A stretch of 64,000 bases of DNA. It comes from Agaribacillus aureus. Its GTDB lineage: Bacteria > Bacteroidota > Bacteroidia > Cytophagales > Cyclobacteriaceae. Positions 36,001 through 45,183 of the stretch are shown piece after piece. The stretch's first letter is position 1, and every line of letters begins with the position of its first letter. The notes below the pieces were generated by a model that saw nothing but the letters and a program-made list of their open reading frames with translations, was not told the origin of the DNA and searched no databases. The stretch lies in the NCBI GenBank assembly GCA_030442055.1, contig JAUJEB010000001.1, forward strand, positions 1,860,001 through 1,924,000, in the 5' to 3' direction. Both the position numbers and the translations under genes were made by a program.

Positions 36001-36505
36001 CCGTTGTACCTTCCACCAATACATTTGCTCCTGGGATCGGTTCTCCGCTCTGATTGGTGATCTTGCCACTTACCACGCGCTCCAGGGTCGATTGTGCATT
36101 GACAAATTCTGAAACAGGGGGCTGGCTATTTTTTTTACTATTTACGTAGATTTTTTCATTTACCCTTTTGAACTGCAGATTGGCCTTCCTGGAAATTTTT
36201 CTAAGAATATCTCCCAATGACTGGTAATCATCATCTATGGTGATGGTACGTCTGTCGTTCAGATTTGTGGTAAAATACGAAAAGGTAAAATCGGTTTCTT
36301 TCTCTATGGTTTCAAATATTTCGGCAATTTGAGTGTTTTGTAATTTTAGCGTCAGATAAATTTTATCAATGCTCTTTGCCTGGCCACTTACTTCCCCTGC
36401 AATGAGGGTTGTTGCCAGTACAGCGTTTATAACGAGCGTATAGAATAAAAGCTTAGACATTACAATTACACCCCTTAAAATTTTAGTAAACAATATAAGG
36501 TTCAT
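33086..36505 (-). CDS. SusC/RagA-type TonB-dependent receptor with STN domain
   Basis: The complete 1139-residue outer-membrane receptor has a signal region (residues about 1-42), an STN domain (about 50-120, with LTLKLQNTQIAEIFETIEK and ITIDDDYQSLGDILRKIS), a carboxypeptidase-regulatory-like domain (ITNQSGEPIPGANVLVEGTT), a plug (IVVIGYGTQKKSDLTGAVGA) and a long beta-barrel ending in a C-terminal aromatic strand (YQFGVQLSF). The STN domain means that substrate binding is signalled to the FecR gene upstream (112 bp away). It pairs with the SusD gene downstream. It is a different subfamily member from the receptor at 1-3285. Confidence 0.96.
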   Translation of the reverse strand: MNLILFTKILRGVIVMSKLLFYTLVINAVLATTLIAGEVSGQAKSIDKIYLTLKLQNTQIAEIFETIEKETDFTFSYFTTNLNDRRTITIDDDYQSLGDILRKISRKANLQFKRVNEKIYVNSKKNSQPPVSEFVNAQSTLERVVSGKITNQSGEPIPGANVLVEGTTVGAITDVEGMYSINVPDNAEILLVSFIGYLTERIEIAGRSRIDVALIEDIQSLQEIVVIGYGTQKKSDLTGAVGAVSGDELGKYVAANATQAIQGRIAGVRVESNGGAPGANALVTIRGSGTLSDSGPLYVIDGMLTGNMNALNPADIESVTVLKDASASAIYGSRAANGVVIVTTKKGRAGELSVDVDVSYGTQEVVNTLDWANARQYADIRNRANDNDGVNRAPANDSQFDPTIDTDIQAATLRSAPIFNANARIYGGGEHTTFSVSANHLDQTGILRNSDFSRTNVRANSTFSKGKFRLEETIGLTRTVNNPNGLFNKERDILPTIPLRDADGNFTATASPDGTTTIYGVGNIGNSLGQATLEDRTVTRNTILGNVIGSYEIIKGLTYKLNLGLEYFSENHFTFKPTYFFNATTLGRQDFAQLDETNTNFLSTLAENLLSYEKSFGKHSLSLLAGYTEQKTTNRSIGVRGTGFPSNDIRVLAAAENVTSRPPNDQGNLGSLERVVGLRSYFGRVNYSFAGKYLFTATLRRDGSSLFRDDLRWGTFPSVAVGWNISNEPFMSGVSGITNLKLRASYGEVGSNNVAAYAIDPELNLFSEYIIGTGQVRAQGFSITRGVNRNIFWETTKTADIGIEFGLLENRLQVTIDYFNKQSEDVLVGLEPAYYTGFDNRIPTNAASVENRGLEFLASYSRSIGDLTFNVTGNFTILDNEVTALGVPDPIEGGGFTSNGLSATRTEVGQPIGAFYGYQVAGIYQSDQEASEDGRPNDSPEAGDFIFADIDGDGELTADDQTFLGSPIPDFEYGLSINAEYKGFDLSLFFNGVAGNEILNANLYRGFFDTEGNYLAEALNAWTPTNTNTNIPRNTLLDPGNNRRMSDFYLESGAYFRLRNFQLGYSLPESILNNIGIAKVRIYTSIQNLFTITDYTGYYPEVGRGTRDRGSNQDIFNAGVDESAYPTAKTYQFGVQLSF

Positions 36506-36549
36506 ATATTTGTGTGTTTAAGTTTAACAATTTGCTTAAATAACAGCCT

Positions 36550-36591
36550 TGAGATGGCAGGTGTCGAAATTGTCCATCTCAGGGTTTTTTT
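36550..36591. other. Stem-loop with T run between FecR and SusC genes
   Basis: TGAGATGG (36550-36557) pairs with CCATCTCA (36574-36581) around a 16-nt loop. The T run (about 36585-36591) follows on the plus strand, where no gene needs a terminator. On the transcribed minus strand the hairpin would lie 45-76 nt before the SusC start and might act in processing or attenuation. Confidence 0.3.
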
Positions 36592-36617
36592 AACTACTGT
36601 CCAATTTCATGTCAATT

Positions 36618-37643
36618 TTATTTTGCGTGAATAATAACTTCTTTACCATTAATTTTGTAATCAAAATTACCCGCAAAGCTGAGACCCTTTAGAATAACCT
36701 CTAGTGGCTTTGCCTTGTGTTTGGCGGTATACCCGCTACTTTTAATTTCTCCGTGAATTATAAAATCAACGTTATACCAATTTTCTAACCGTTTGACTAC
36801 ATCTTTAAAGCTGGCCTCTTTAAATACCAAGGTTTGATCAGCCCAACCCAGGATCAATTCATGATCATAATCCGACCGCTCAAGCTGCACCGCATCCCAT
36901 GTCGCCATTTCATCCGGAAGTAAATACAACTCGTCATCTCCTCCCACAGATTCTACCTTCACCTTGCCCTCCACCACAGAAACGTAAACATTTGATTGAT
37001 TGGGATAGGCAGAAATATTAAATGAGGTACCAATAACTTCGGTCTTTACTCCGTTCGATTCAATAACAAAAGGTTTATCCGGCATGCTTGCCACATCAAA
37101 ATAGGCTTCTCCTTCCAAATATATGCTCCTCGTAGCATGGGCCATAAAATTTTCCCTGAACTTGATCCTGGAAGAAACGTTTAGGCGAATCGATGAGCCA
37201 TCGGGAAGGTTGATAGTTCTGAATTGGCCACGCGGAGTAGCTATCTCCTGCCATGCCTGAGCTACCGGTACTGGGGTAGCTGTTTTGGAAAGTTGATTGT
37301 AAGCCAGAAAACTCACGATGAATATAATGCTGAAACAAGCCGCTATCAGCACCCTGGAATTTCTTCTGAATTTAAACGCCGGTTTGGGGTCGTAAGTAGC
37401 CGGTAATTCTACTGTTTTATCTTTTACAGCATCAAGCTCATTCTTAATATTTAATAATACATTTTCCTTGTCGTAGTCATGGCGTAACTTGGCATCTTCA
37501 AGCAGCTCATCCATAACATTTATCAGAAAGTCATCATCGACTTTGTGGTCGGCCAGGTAACGATCAAGCCGTTCTTTTTCTTCAAAAGAACATTTGTCGT
37601 TGTAGTATTTATTCAGCAGGTTATATATATCGTCCTTGCTCAT
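36618..37643 (-). CDS. FecR-type anti-sigma factor with DUF4974
   Basis: The 341-residue inner-membrane regulator has a cytoplasmic N-terminal domain (about 1-95), one membrane helix (VLIAACFSIIFIVSFLAY), a periplasmic FecR domain (INLPDGSSIRLNVSSRIKF, YLEGEAYFDVA and VIGTSFNISAY) and a C-terminal DUF4974 domain (LVFKEASFKDVVKRLENWYN). It should hold the sigma factor encoded upstream (38694-39206) until the SusC receptor signals. The gene lies directly before SusC but is separated from sigma by about 1.05 kb containing a tandem repeat array. This spacing is unusual; these pairs are normally adjacent. Confidence 0.95.
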   Translation of the reverse strand: MSKDDIYNLLNKYYNDKCSFEEKERLDRYLADHKVDDDFLINVMDELLEDAKLRHDYDKENVLLNIKNELDAVKDKTVELPATYDPKPAFKFRRNSRVLIAACFSIIFIVSFLAYNQLSKTATPVPVAQAWQEIATPRGQFRTINLPDGSSIRLNVSSRIKFRENFMAHATRSIYLEGEAYFDVASMPDKPFVIESNGVKTEVIGTSFNISAYPNQSNVYVSVVEGKVKVESVGGDDELYLLPDEMATWDAVQLERSDYDHELILGWADQTLVFKEASFKDVVKRLENWYNVDFIIHGEIKSSGYTAKHKAKPLEVILKGLSFAGNFDYKINGKEVIIHAK

Positions 37644-37701
37644 TTAATAAGTATAAAAAGTTTGTTTGGGTCGCATCATGCTAGTAAGAATGATTGTCTT
37701 C

Positions 37702-37732
37702 TATAATTATAAAGACACTAAAAAAAGGCACT
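37702..37732 (-). promoter_or_regulatory. Possible ECF-type promoter upstream of FecR
   Basis: On the minus strand AGTGCC (37727-37732) is followed after a T-rich stretch by GTCTTTATAATTATA (37702-37716), 59-73 nt before the FecR start. The second box resembles GTCTCTTAATTATA before the other FecR gene (4484-4497). A shared ECF-sigma promoter is inferred. A promoter here would free FecR-SusC-SusD from read-through across the repeat array. Confidence 0.35.
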
Positions 37733-37971
37733 ACCTAACCCCGGGCATTAAAAAATCTTTAAAATTTATTGATTTTATTATTAATTTTTGATTCTAACAG
37801 GTTGAATTCAGCCAATTTTTCCGCTTGCTCTTTAATAAAAAAGCCATTTTTCAGGTCGGTTCAGATCAAAGGAGAAAAAATCGTTTGGTTCTGGATTTCA
37901 AGGTTTTATATATGAAAGTAGTAGCAGAAGGGTATGTTAAGTTAAAGTCAAAAGATTTAGTAAAATTATCG

Positions 37972-38669
37972 CCTTGGCGTCATTGCGATGAACGAGTGAG
38001 CGAGTGAAGAAGCAATCCCCAGGCTTTCCCTACCGTACTTTGCTCGTAAGTAGGCTTGATGTCTTGGGGTGTGGTAGTTGGGCATGGTTTGGTTTTTTAT
38101 CGCCGAGGGATTCCTTCACAACCCACCCACAAGGCCAACGCATTGTTCGGAATGACGATAGGGGGTTTCTACATAGGGTGGTTTACCTTTATTTGTATAA
38201 TTACTCACAATACCTCTATCCATCTCCCTTGGCGTCATTGCGATGAACGAGTGAGCGAGTGAAGAAGCAATCTCCTGGCTTTCCCTGCCGTGCTTTGCTC
38301 GTAAGTAGGCTTGATGTCTTGGGGTGTGGTAGTTGGGCATGGTTTGGTTTTTTATCGCCGAGGGATTCCTTCACAACCCACCCACAAGGCCAACGCATTG
38401 TTCGGAATGACAATAGGGGGTTTCTACATAGGGTGGTTTACCTTTATTTGTATAATTACTCACAATACCTCTATCCATCTCCCTTGCGTCATTGCGATGA
38501 ACGAGTGAGCAAGTGAAGAAGCAATCTCCTGGCTTTCCCTGCCGTGCTTTGCCCCTAGGCAGGCTTGACGTCCTGAGGTGTGGTGGTTAGGCATGGTTTG
38601 GTTTTTATCACTGAGGGATTCCTTCACAACCCACCCACAAGGCCAACGCATTGTTCGGAATGACGATAG
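37972..38669. repeat. Tandem array: three copies of a MITE-like element, 255-bp period
   Basis: Three elements of about 180 bp lie at 37978-38157, 38233-38412 and 38487-38665. Each starts CGTCATTGCGA and ends TCGGAATGAC[G/A], an imperfect terminal inverted repeat that extends inward as GTGAAGAAGCAATC against GTGAAGGAATCCC on the other strand. Copies 1 and 2 are each followed by the same 75-bp spacer, which starts soon after the element end and includes GGTGGTTTACCTTTATTTG. Because the spacer is repeated, the array arose by tandem duplication and not by three insertions. Copy 3 is more diverged and lacks the spacer. CGTCATTGCGA...GAAGCAATC ends are a known look of dispersed bacterial intergenic repeats. 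Reading frames here are not credible genes. Confidence 0.9.
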
Positions 38670-38693
38670 GACAATGAGTATTGGTATAGCGCC

Positions 38694-39206
38694 TCAATTT
38701 CCTTCGGCCAGTTGCAGGTAGTCTTTGATGGTGCTTACGGCAAGTCGCCAATGTTTTTCCACCATGGTTTCGGAAATATTCATTTTTTCAGCAATCTGAC
38801 GATTGGTGAGCCCTTCATTTCTCTTTAATTCATATACTTGCTTTCTCCGGGGTGGGAGTTGACTGATCGCATCATTGGCTTGCTGATAGAGCTCATCAAA
38901 AATATACTGGCCCTCCACAGATTGGAAAGATTTTAGATTATTTTCTAGCTCGTAATATTTGATTTTATCCTTTGCCTTTTTTCTAATGCAATTCAACAGG
39001 TGGTGTTTTGCAATTTTATACAGGTAACCCTGGTAAGCCTCTATGTCCTTTATTTGATCCCGTTGTCGCCAAAACTTAACGAAAATATCCTGAACAGCCT
39101 CTTCCGCCTCCTCCTTGGATTTTAAAAAACCCAGCGCAAAAGAAAAGATCTTGTCTGCGTTTTTATAATAAAAATTTTCAAGAAAAAGATCGGTTTGACT
39201 TTTCAT
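38694..39206 (-). CDS. ECF RNA polymerase sigma factor
   Basis: The 170-residue sigma factor has region 2 (NADKIFSFALGFLKSKEEAEE then AVQDIFVKFWRQRD) and region 4 (ISQLPPRRKQVYELKRNEGL and NRQIAEKMNISETMVEKHW). It is the sigma partner expected for the FecR/SusC/SusD operon downstream on the same strand. The stop lies 29 bp from the end of the nearest repeat element, so the array is inserted directly between sigma and anti-sigma. An AAAGAC-containing box (39221-39231) just before the ATG resembles the proposed ECF promoter core, compatible with autoregulation. Confidence 0.94.
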   Translation of the reverse strand: MKSQTDLFLENFYYKNADKIFSFALGFLKSKEEAEEAVQDIFVKFWRQRDQIKDIEAYQGYLYKIAKHHLLNCIRKKAKDKIKYYELENNLKSFQSVEGQYIFDELYQQANDAISQLPPRRKQVYELKRNEGLTNRQIAEKMNISETMVEKHWRLAVSTIKDYLQLAEGN

Positions 39207-39503
39207 CTTCCTATCGGCTTTATTAAAGACCTATCCTTCCCATGCTTATGACATGCTATTTGAATAAAACAGAAACATCATAAGCCCGCCTGATTCAATG
39301 AACTATTCTCCCCTACAGATCAATGCCATAGCAAAGGCTACCATAGGATTAGTATACAAAGCAAAAGAGAATATACCTCACAGTCTTGTAAATCTAATGA
39401 TTAATTTACTATAACTGGCGATTTATTCCTAAAAAGGGCGAAGAAATGCTGCTTTTTCACAGTCAACTAACTGTCTAACAGCTCATTCACCATGCTCATG
39501 GCA

Positions 39504-40373
39504 CTAAATATCCCATCTTCTTTTTCGATAGACAGCCGGGGTGGTATTAAATTTTCTCTTAAACAACCGGGAAAAATACGAAAAATTGGGAATTCCGACC
39601 TGCATGGCAATTTCAGAGATGGTCATGCTAGTCGTAGCAAGCAAAAACTGGGCGCGCTCCATTCGCTTATTGTTAATAAAATCCAAAGGCCTGACACCAA
39701 GGATCTCCAGAAATAGCCTTGAAAAATAATCAGGATGCAAGTGAACAGAAGCCGCAAGCTCTTCGACAGTAATTTTTTGAGACAGATTTTGAACGATGAA
39801 ACGAATGACCAAATCAAGCCTTCTGTACGATTTTAGCTTTTTGTCAGTGGATAATTTTTCCATTCTGAAAAACCTGGAAAACAATTGCAAAAGTATCCCA
39901 TGTGTCTCGAGGTATTTGTCATAGGCCTGGGAATGGCGCCGGTTGTAACTTAATAATTCAGGCTTATTGTCATAAGTTTTCGGATCGGACTTTAAAATCG
40001 CACGGTCGGGATTCAGTTTCATCAATCGTTTGAATAGCTGAAAATCCATGGCCGTCGCCTCCACGTCAAAGTCAAAATTAATAAGATCATATATACTCGT
40101 ACCAGCCTCCATTTGGTCCAGAAAGCTTATGTAATACTGATCCATCTTTTTATCACACTGATACTTGCTATGGGTGAAGCTTGGAATCAGGTAAAGCCTG
40201 TTGGGTTTTAAGATGTATTTCCTTTGATTGTGAAATACCCAGGCTTCTCCCTCCGTTATCAGATATAGACGGGAAAATGGGCTGACCACATTATCAAACT
40301 GCCAACGGTGATCCAAACTGGCAAAGCCCGCATGCAACAGCGTAAGTCTTAGTGTATCTAGCGCCTTATACAT
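39504..40373 (-). CDS. AraC-family transcriptional regulator
   Basis: The 289-residue regulator has an N-terminal ligand-sensing region (residues about 25-150, with RLYLITEGEAWVFHNQRKYI) and a C-terminal AraC DNA-binding domain (about 190-288) with ITVEELAASVHLHPDYFSRLF, then MTISEIAMQVGIPNFSYFSRL and the closing FNTTPAVYRKRRW. It is divergent from the PSCyt/PSD1 operon, sharing a 130-bp region with two copies of ATTTGTGATA. It may therefore control that operon and other genes bearing the motif. Family firm; target set inferred. Confidence 0.93.
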   Translation of the reverse strand: MYKALDTLRLTLLHAGFASLDHRWQFDNVVSPFSRLYLITEGEAWVFHNQRKYILKPNRLYLIPSFTHSKYQCDKKMDQYYISFLDQMEAGTSIYDLINFDFDVEATAMDFQLFKRLMKLNPDRAILKSDPKTYDNKPELLSYNRRHSQAYDKYLETHGILLQLFSRFFRMEKLSTDKKLKSYRRLDLVIRFIVQNLSQKITVEELAASVHLHPDYFSRLFLEILGVRPLDFINNKRMERAQFLLATTSMTISEIAMQVGIPNFSYFSRLFKRKFNTTPAVYRKRRWDI

Positions 40374-40395
40374 AGGGTTTCATGATAAATGTCGG

Positions 40396-40405
40396 ATTTG
40401 TGATA
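40396..40405. promoter_or_regulatory. ATTTGTGATA motif, copy 1
   Basis: ATTTGTGATA (context GGATTTGTGATAGATT) lies 23-32 bp before the AraC-type start and on the other side of the divergent promoter region. It is one of five matches placed near genes of the degradation region. Confidence 0.4.
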
Positions 40406-40484
40406 GATTAAGTCCAAAATGTTCATGTTAGACATTACTAATTTTTATAAATTTACAATTACGCCATATATTGATTGAGATTCG

Positions 40485-40494
40485 ATTTGTGATA
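40485..40494. promoter_or_regulatory. ATTTGTGATA motif, copy 2
   Basis: ATTTGTGATA (context CGATTTGTGATAAATTTG) is 91 bp from copy 1 and 10-19 bp before the first candidate ATG (40504) of the PSCyt/PSD1 gene, or about 49 bp before the alternative ATG (40543). The closer spacing would favour the later start. Confidence 0.4.
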
Positions 40495-40503
40495 AATTTG
40501 TAT

Positions 40504-43500
40504 ATGAAAAGCCTAGGCAAAACTCTCTCTTCTACTAGTAAAATGCAAGATTTTAAGGTCTTTTTTGTTGTTTTAGTCCTCTTCTTGTCGGCTTGCGGCA
40601 CCGATATTCCGGAAGGTGTTCAACTGGCAAAAGAACAATTGCCGGCAACAATAGATTTCAACCTTCACGTGAAGCCCATTTTATCGGATAAATGCTATTT
40701 TTGCCATGGGCCGGATCTGGCCAATCGAAAATCAGGCTTGCGGCTTGATACTCCTGATGGCGCTTTCTCTGCTTCCGAGTCGGGAAAAAAGGCCATTGTG
40801 CCCGGTAAAATTGGGAAAAGCGAATTAGTTCGCAGGATCCTCGCCAGTGACGAAGAGGTGAAAATGCCCCCGGCAGAATCTAATGTACCGATATCAGATT
40901 ATGAAAGGGCTATTCTTATCAAATGGATTGAGGGAGGCGCAGAATACAAAAAGCACTGGGCCCTAATAGAACCGCAAAAGACAGCACTTCCTGAAGTCAA
41001 AAACCAAGACCTGGTGGTAAATGGAATAGATAATTTCATTTTCAAAACACTGGAAGACAACCAGTTGGATCCGCAGCAGGAAGCTGACAAAGAAACGCTG
41101 ATCCGAAGGGTAACCTTCGATCTAACCGGCCTGCCACCTACCGTCAGTGAAATTGATGATTTTCTCAAAGATAACAGCGAAAATGCCTATGAAAAGGTAG
41201 TGGACCGGTTGCTGGCCTCCGCGCATTACGGAGAAAAAATGGCGGCAGACTGGATGGATGTTGCCCGTTATGCAGATACTCACGGTTATTCGGTTGACAG
41301 GTACCGGGCCATGTGGCCATGGCGGGATTGGGTCATCAGGGCATTTAACAGCAACCAGCCCTATGATGAATTTGTCACCTGGCAGCTAGCCGGCGACCTG
41401 CTGCCAAATCCAACCCGCGAACAGCTAATCGCTACCGGTTTCAACAGAAATCACGCACAAAACATGGAAGGCGGTATTGTGAATGAAGAATTTCGAATCG
41501 AATATGTCGCTGACCGGACCAATACCTTCGGCAAAGCTTTTTTGGCCATGACGTTTGAATGCTCAAGATGTCATGATCACAAGTTTGATCCGATTTCACA
41601 GAAAGAGTATTTCCAGGTGTTTAGCTTCTTCAACCATATTGACGAAGCCGGACAAATATCCTGGGACGATGCCATGCCGGTACCCACCATGCTGCTAACC
41701 GATAAAAAGCAGGATAGTATTATCCGTTTTTTAGACGAACAAATAGCCACGCAGGAACAGCAGATTGCCAATCAGGGTTATGTGCAGCCCGTCTCTCTCC
41801 ACAGAGCTGAGATTAATGTCAAAGCCTATCTGGACCGACAATTGACAGGTCATTTCAATTTTGATAAAGCGGTTGACAACCGGTTCCCCAACCTGGTAAA
41901 TCCACAACAGATGGCATCGGTGGTTGAACCACAACCCAACAAGACAAAGGCTTTAGATCCCGTTTTGACAACCGGCAAGGAAGGCAAAGGACTGACATTA
42001 AACGGGGATGACCCCCTTACCCTTGGCACAGTGGGCACTTTTGGCAGGTCCCAACCATTTTCGGTTAGCCTCTGGATAAACCTGCCAGCCGATTTGACAG
42101 ATGGGGTTATTTTTCACAAAGGACAGGGAGCTATTCTTTATAACTTCAGAGGTTATCACCTTGCTTTAAGAGATAATAAATTTGAATTAATGATGGCCCA
42201 CACCTGGCCTTACAATAACATCATAAAAGTATCTGCCACCGATGTACCCAAAGACCGCTGGGTTCACCTGACGATGACTTATGACGGATCCAGCAGAGCT
42301 GAGGGACTACGATTATATCAAGACGGACAGCCGGTTGCCGTCACTACTGAAAAGGACAACCTCTACAAAGGCATATTATTTCCTCACCTAAAAAATGAAC
42401 CTGGACTTCGTTTTGGCGCACGCTGGAGGGGTATAGGTGTAAAAGGAGCTGTGGTTGATGAGATCAGGGTGTACAAACGAGAATTACACACGATTGAGAT
42501 AGGATTGTTGGCCGGGAACTATGCCGTACTCAATGAAAAACAACAGGCAACATTAGTAGACAACCGGGCGATATGGAACAAGCTCGACCAGCTACAGGCA
42601 TTGAGAGCCAAACGAAATGCTATGGTTGAGTCTATTCCTGAAATCATGATCCTCGATGAGCTTGCCGAAAAAAGAAAAACACACATATTAGAGCGTGGAG
42701 CTTACGATGCACCCGGCGAGGAAGTAGATGCCGGTGCGCCCGTCAGTATTTTACCCTTTTCAGATGATCTGCCTAAAAATAGGTTAGGACTGGCTCAGTG
42801 GTTATTTTCAGCGAAAAACCCTTTAACCGCCAGAGTGATCGTTAACCGTTACTGGCAAAGTTATTTTGGCACCGGATTGGTAAAATCCGCCGCAGATTTT
42901 GGCAACCAGGGTTCGCTGCCTTCTCACCTTGAATTATTGGATTGGCTAGCCATCCATTTCAGGGAATCGGGCTGGGATATCAAAGGGTTACAGAAGAAGA
43001 TCGTTATGTCAGCCGCTTATCGCCAATCTTCTGAAGCCAGCGACGAACTATTGGAAAAGGACTATGACAACAAATTAATTTCCCGTGGGCCTTCCTCCCG
43101 GCTAACTGCTGAGATGCTGAGAGACAATGCACTATTTGCCAGTGGGTTATTAGTTAATAAAATCGGGGGCGAAAGTGTAAAGCCCTATCAGCCTGATGGT
43201 TTATGGGTCATTGGCGGCAGCAGGTATAGGCAGGATAAAGGTGAAAAGCTTTATCGCCGCAGCTTATATACCATCTGGAAAAGAACAGTTCCTCCTCCAT
43301 CTATGAATACCTTTGATGCCCCCACGAGAAGCTATTGTGTCGTAACCCGGCAAAAAACAAGTACACCGCTACAGTCTCTTGTTTTGCTAAACGACCCTCA
43401 ATTTGTAGAGGCTTGCAGAGCATTGGCAGCCAAAGTAAGTATAGAAACTACCGGGCATGAGGAGCGAATCAGCAATATATACCGCTCTCTGACAAGCAAG

Positions 43501-43707
43501 AGACCAAGTGCGAAGGAAATAGATGTCCTGAAAAGTTTTTATCAAAAACAGTTAGGAGACTTCAAAACCCAGCCGGAGAAAATGGATGGCTGGTTGAAGA
43601 CGGGTGAGTTTAAACCTAAAGATCCGGTGAACAAAGAAGAGCTGGCCACTTATACGGTATTGGCCAGTATGGTAATGAATTCCGATGCGGCAACCTCAAA
43701 AAGGTAA
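40504..43707 (+). CDS. PSCyt1-DUF1549-LamG-DUF1553 (PSD1) cytochrome-type lipoprotein
   Basis: This large protein (about 1067 residues; an ATG at 40543 gives a neater lipoprotein leader ending in FLSAC) has the planctomycete-type domain order. The PSCyt1 haem domain comes first ([22 protein letters not shown]). DUF1549 follows ([20 protein letters not shown] and a second Cxx[13 protein letters not shown]). A concanavalin/LamG-like insert ([13 protein letters not shown]) comes next. DUF1553 ends the protein ([22 protein letters not shown] and [19 protein letters not shown]). These proteins are abundant next to sulfatases and DUF1501 proteins in Planctomycetes; their reaction is not established. 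It heads an operon with DUF1501 and NHL genes. Confidence 0.9.
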   Translation: MKSLGKTLSSTSKMQDFKVFFVVLVLFLSACGTDIPEGVQLAKEQLPATIDFNLHVKPILSDKCYFCHGPDLANRKSGLRLDTPDGAFSASESGKKAIVPGKIGKSELVRRILASDEEVKMPPAESNVPISDYERAILIKWIEGGAEYKKHWALIEPQKTALPEVKNQDLVVNGIDNFIFKTLEDNQLDPQQEADKETLIRRVTFDLTGLPPTVSEIDDFLKDNSENAYEKVVDRLLASAHYGEKMAADWMDVARYADTHGYSVDRYRAMWPWRDWVIRAFNSNQPYDEFVTWQLAGDLLPNPTREQLIATGFNRNHAQNMEGGIVNEEFRIEYVADRTNTFGKAFLAMTFECSRCHDHKFDPISQKEYFQVFSFFNHIDEAGQISWDDAMPVPTMLLTDKKQDSIIRFLDEQIATQEQQIANQGYVQPVSLHRAEINVKAYLDRQLTGHFNFDKAVDNRFPNLVNPQQMASVVEPQPNKTKALDPVLTTGKEGKGLTLNGDDPLTLGTVGTFGRSQPFSVSLWINLPADLTDGVIFHKGQGAILYNFRGYHLALRDNKFELMMAHTWPYNNIIKVSATDVPKDRWVHLTMTYDGSSRAEGLRLYQDGQPVAVTTEKDNLYKGILFPHLKNEPGLRFGARWRGIGVKGAVVDEIRVYKRELHTIEIGLLAGNYAVLNEKQQATLVDNRAIWNKLDQLQALRAKRNAMVESIPEIMILDELAEKRKTHILERGAYDAPGEEVDAGAPVSILPFSDDLPKNRLGLAQWLFSAKNPLTARVIVNRYWQSYFGTGLVKSAADFGNQGSLPSHLELLDWLAIHFRESGWDIKGLQKKIVMSAAYRQSSEASDELLEKDYDNKLISRGPSSRLTAEMLRDNALFASGLLVNKIGGESVKPYQPDGLWVIGGSRYRQDKGEKLYRRSLYTIWKRTVPPPSMNTFDAPTRSYCVVTRQKTSTPLQSLVLLNDPQFVEACRALAAKVSIETTGHEERISNIYRSLTSKRPSAKEIDVLKSFYQKQLGDFKTQPEKMDGWLKTGEFKPKDPVNKEELATYTVLASMVMNSDAATSKR

Positions 43708-43711
43708 AATC

Positions 43712-45163
43712 ATGAACAATATTGATAGAATTAATGATCATTTAAACAGGAGGGAATTTCTCCGAAAGTCGGGCATGGGTTTAGGTGCGTTGGCATTAGG
43801 TTCGCTACTTAACCCGACCTCCGCATCTGCCATTAGCGGTGGAAGTTCCCGGGGTGGTATACTTGGGAGCCCACATTTTACGCCAAAAGCCAAGCGGGTG
43901 ATTTATTTATTTCAGAGTGGTGGCCCCTCCCAGTTTGAAACTTTTGATTATAAACCTTTGCTGGAAAAAATGAACGGCGAAGAGCTGCCTGAGTCCGTAA
44001 GAAAAGGCCAGCGTTTGACAGGCATGAGTGCCGGACAATCTTCACTTCCGCTAGCGGGTTCACAGTTTAAATTCGCAAGACACGGCCAATCAGGGCAATG
44101 GGTAAGCGAATTAATGCCCTACACAGCACAAATCGTGGATGATCTTTGTTTCATCAAATCCATGCACACGGAAGCCATTAATCACGACCCGGCTATTACT
44201 TTCTTTCAGACGGGCTCACAACAACCCGGCCGTCCGAGCATTGGTGCATGGCTTAGCTACGGACTAGGGTCGGACAATGAGAATTTACCGGAGTTTATTG
44301 TTTTAGTATCAAAGAACGCTGGCGGTCAGCCGCTTTATGCAAGACTTTGGGGAAATGCCTTTCTGCCCTCTCAACATCAGGGCGTCCAGTTTCGGTCGGG
44401 AAAAGACCCAGTCTTATTTTTAAATGACCCAAATGGTTTTCATCATAAAGACAGGGCTCAAATGCTGGATTACCTCAACCAGCTAAACAGATTACAACAC
44501 GACACCTACGGTGACCCCGAAATTCTAAGCCGTATAGCGCAATACGAGATGGCTTATCGCATGCAAACATCGGTGCCGGAAGTTACCGACCTTTCCAATG
44601 AGCCGGACTGGGTATATGACCTCTATGGCCCTGATTCCAGAATTCCAGGCACTTATGCCGCCAATTGCCTGCTGGCCAGAAGGTTAATTGAAAGGGATGT
44701 AAAATTTGTTCAGCTTTATCATCAGGGTTGGGATCAACATCTCAATTTGCCGGGAGGGATCCAAAATCAGTGTCGTAACACCGACCAGGCATCCGCCGCC
44801 CTGGTACAGGATTTAAAGCAGCGAGGACTTTTGGAGGATACCCTGGTGGTTTGGGGTGGCGAGTTTGGCAGAACCAATTATTCCCAGGGAAAACTTACTA
44901 AAACCAACTATGGCCGCGATCATCACCCCAGGTGCTTTACCATGTGGATGGCCGGCGGCGGTGTCAAGCCCGGATTCAGCTATGGGGAAACGGATGAATT
45001 TGGCTATAACATTGTCAAAGATCCTGTTCATGTCTATGATTTTCTGGCCACCATGCTTCACCTTCTAGGCATTGATCACGAAAGGTTAACCTTTAAGCAC
45101 CAGGGTAGGCGTTACCGGCTCACTGATGTGGAAGGACACCTGGTTAAAAGCATTATCGCATAA
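43712..45163 (+). CDS. DUF1501 family protein with Tat signal
   Basis: The ATG at 43712 starts four bases after the previous stop and gives a twin-arginine leader ([20 protein letters not shown]). The 483-residue protein is of the DUF1501 family, related in fold to alkaline phosphatases and sulfatases: [53 protein letters not shown] and [14 protein letters not shown] carry conserved acidic and His residues. It is nearly always next to a PSCyt/PSD1 protein, as here, and probably works with it in the periplasm. The exact reaction is unknown. Confidence 0.92.
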   Translation: MNNIDRINDHLNRREFLRKSGMGLGALALGSLLNPTSASAISGGSSRGGILGSPHFTPKAKRVIYLFQSGGPSQFETFDYKPLLEKMNGEELPESVRKGQRLTGMSAGQSSLPLAGSQFKFARHGQSGQWVSELMPYTAQIVDDLCFIKSMHTEAINHDPAITFFQTGSQQPGRPSIGAWLSYGLGSDNENLPEFIVLVSKNAGGQPLYARLWGNAFLPSQHQGVQFRSGKDPVLFLNDPNGFHHKDRAQMLDYLNQLNRLQHDTYGDPEILSRIAQYEMAYRMQTSVPEVTDLSNEPDWVYDLYGPDSRIPGTYAANCLLARRLIERDVKFVQLYHQGWDQHLNLPGGIQNQCRNTDQASAALVQDLKQRGLLEDTLVVWGGEFGRTNYSQGKLTKTNYGRDHHPRCFTMWMAGGGVKPGFSYGETDEFGYNIVKDPVHVYDFLATMLHLLGIDHERLTFKHQGRRYRLTDVEGHLVKSIIA

Positions 45164-45183
45164 AACATTCAAATAAAAATAAT

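Noticed and set aside
37825-38651. Several plus- and minus-strand reading frames over the repeat array
   Set aside because: They are copies of the same repeat read in different frames, with no protein-like features or start context.
37972-38669. CRISPR-like array
   Set aside because: Period of 255 bp, near-identical spacers and no cas genes; it is a tandem element repeat.
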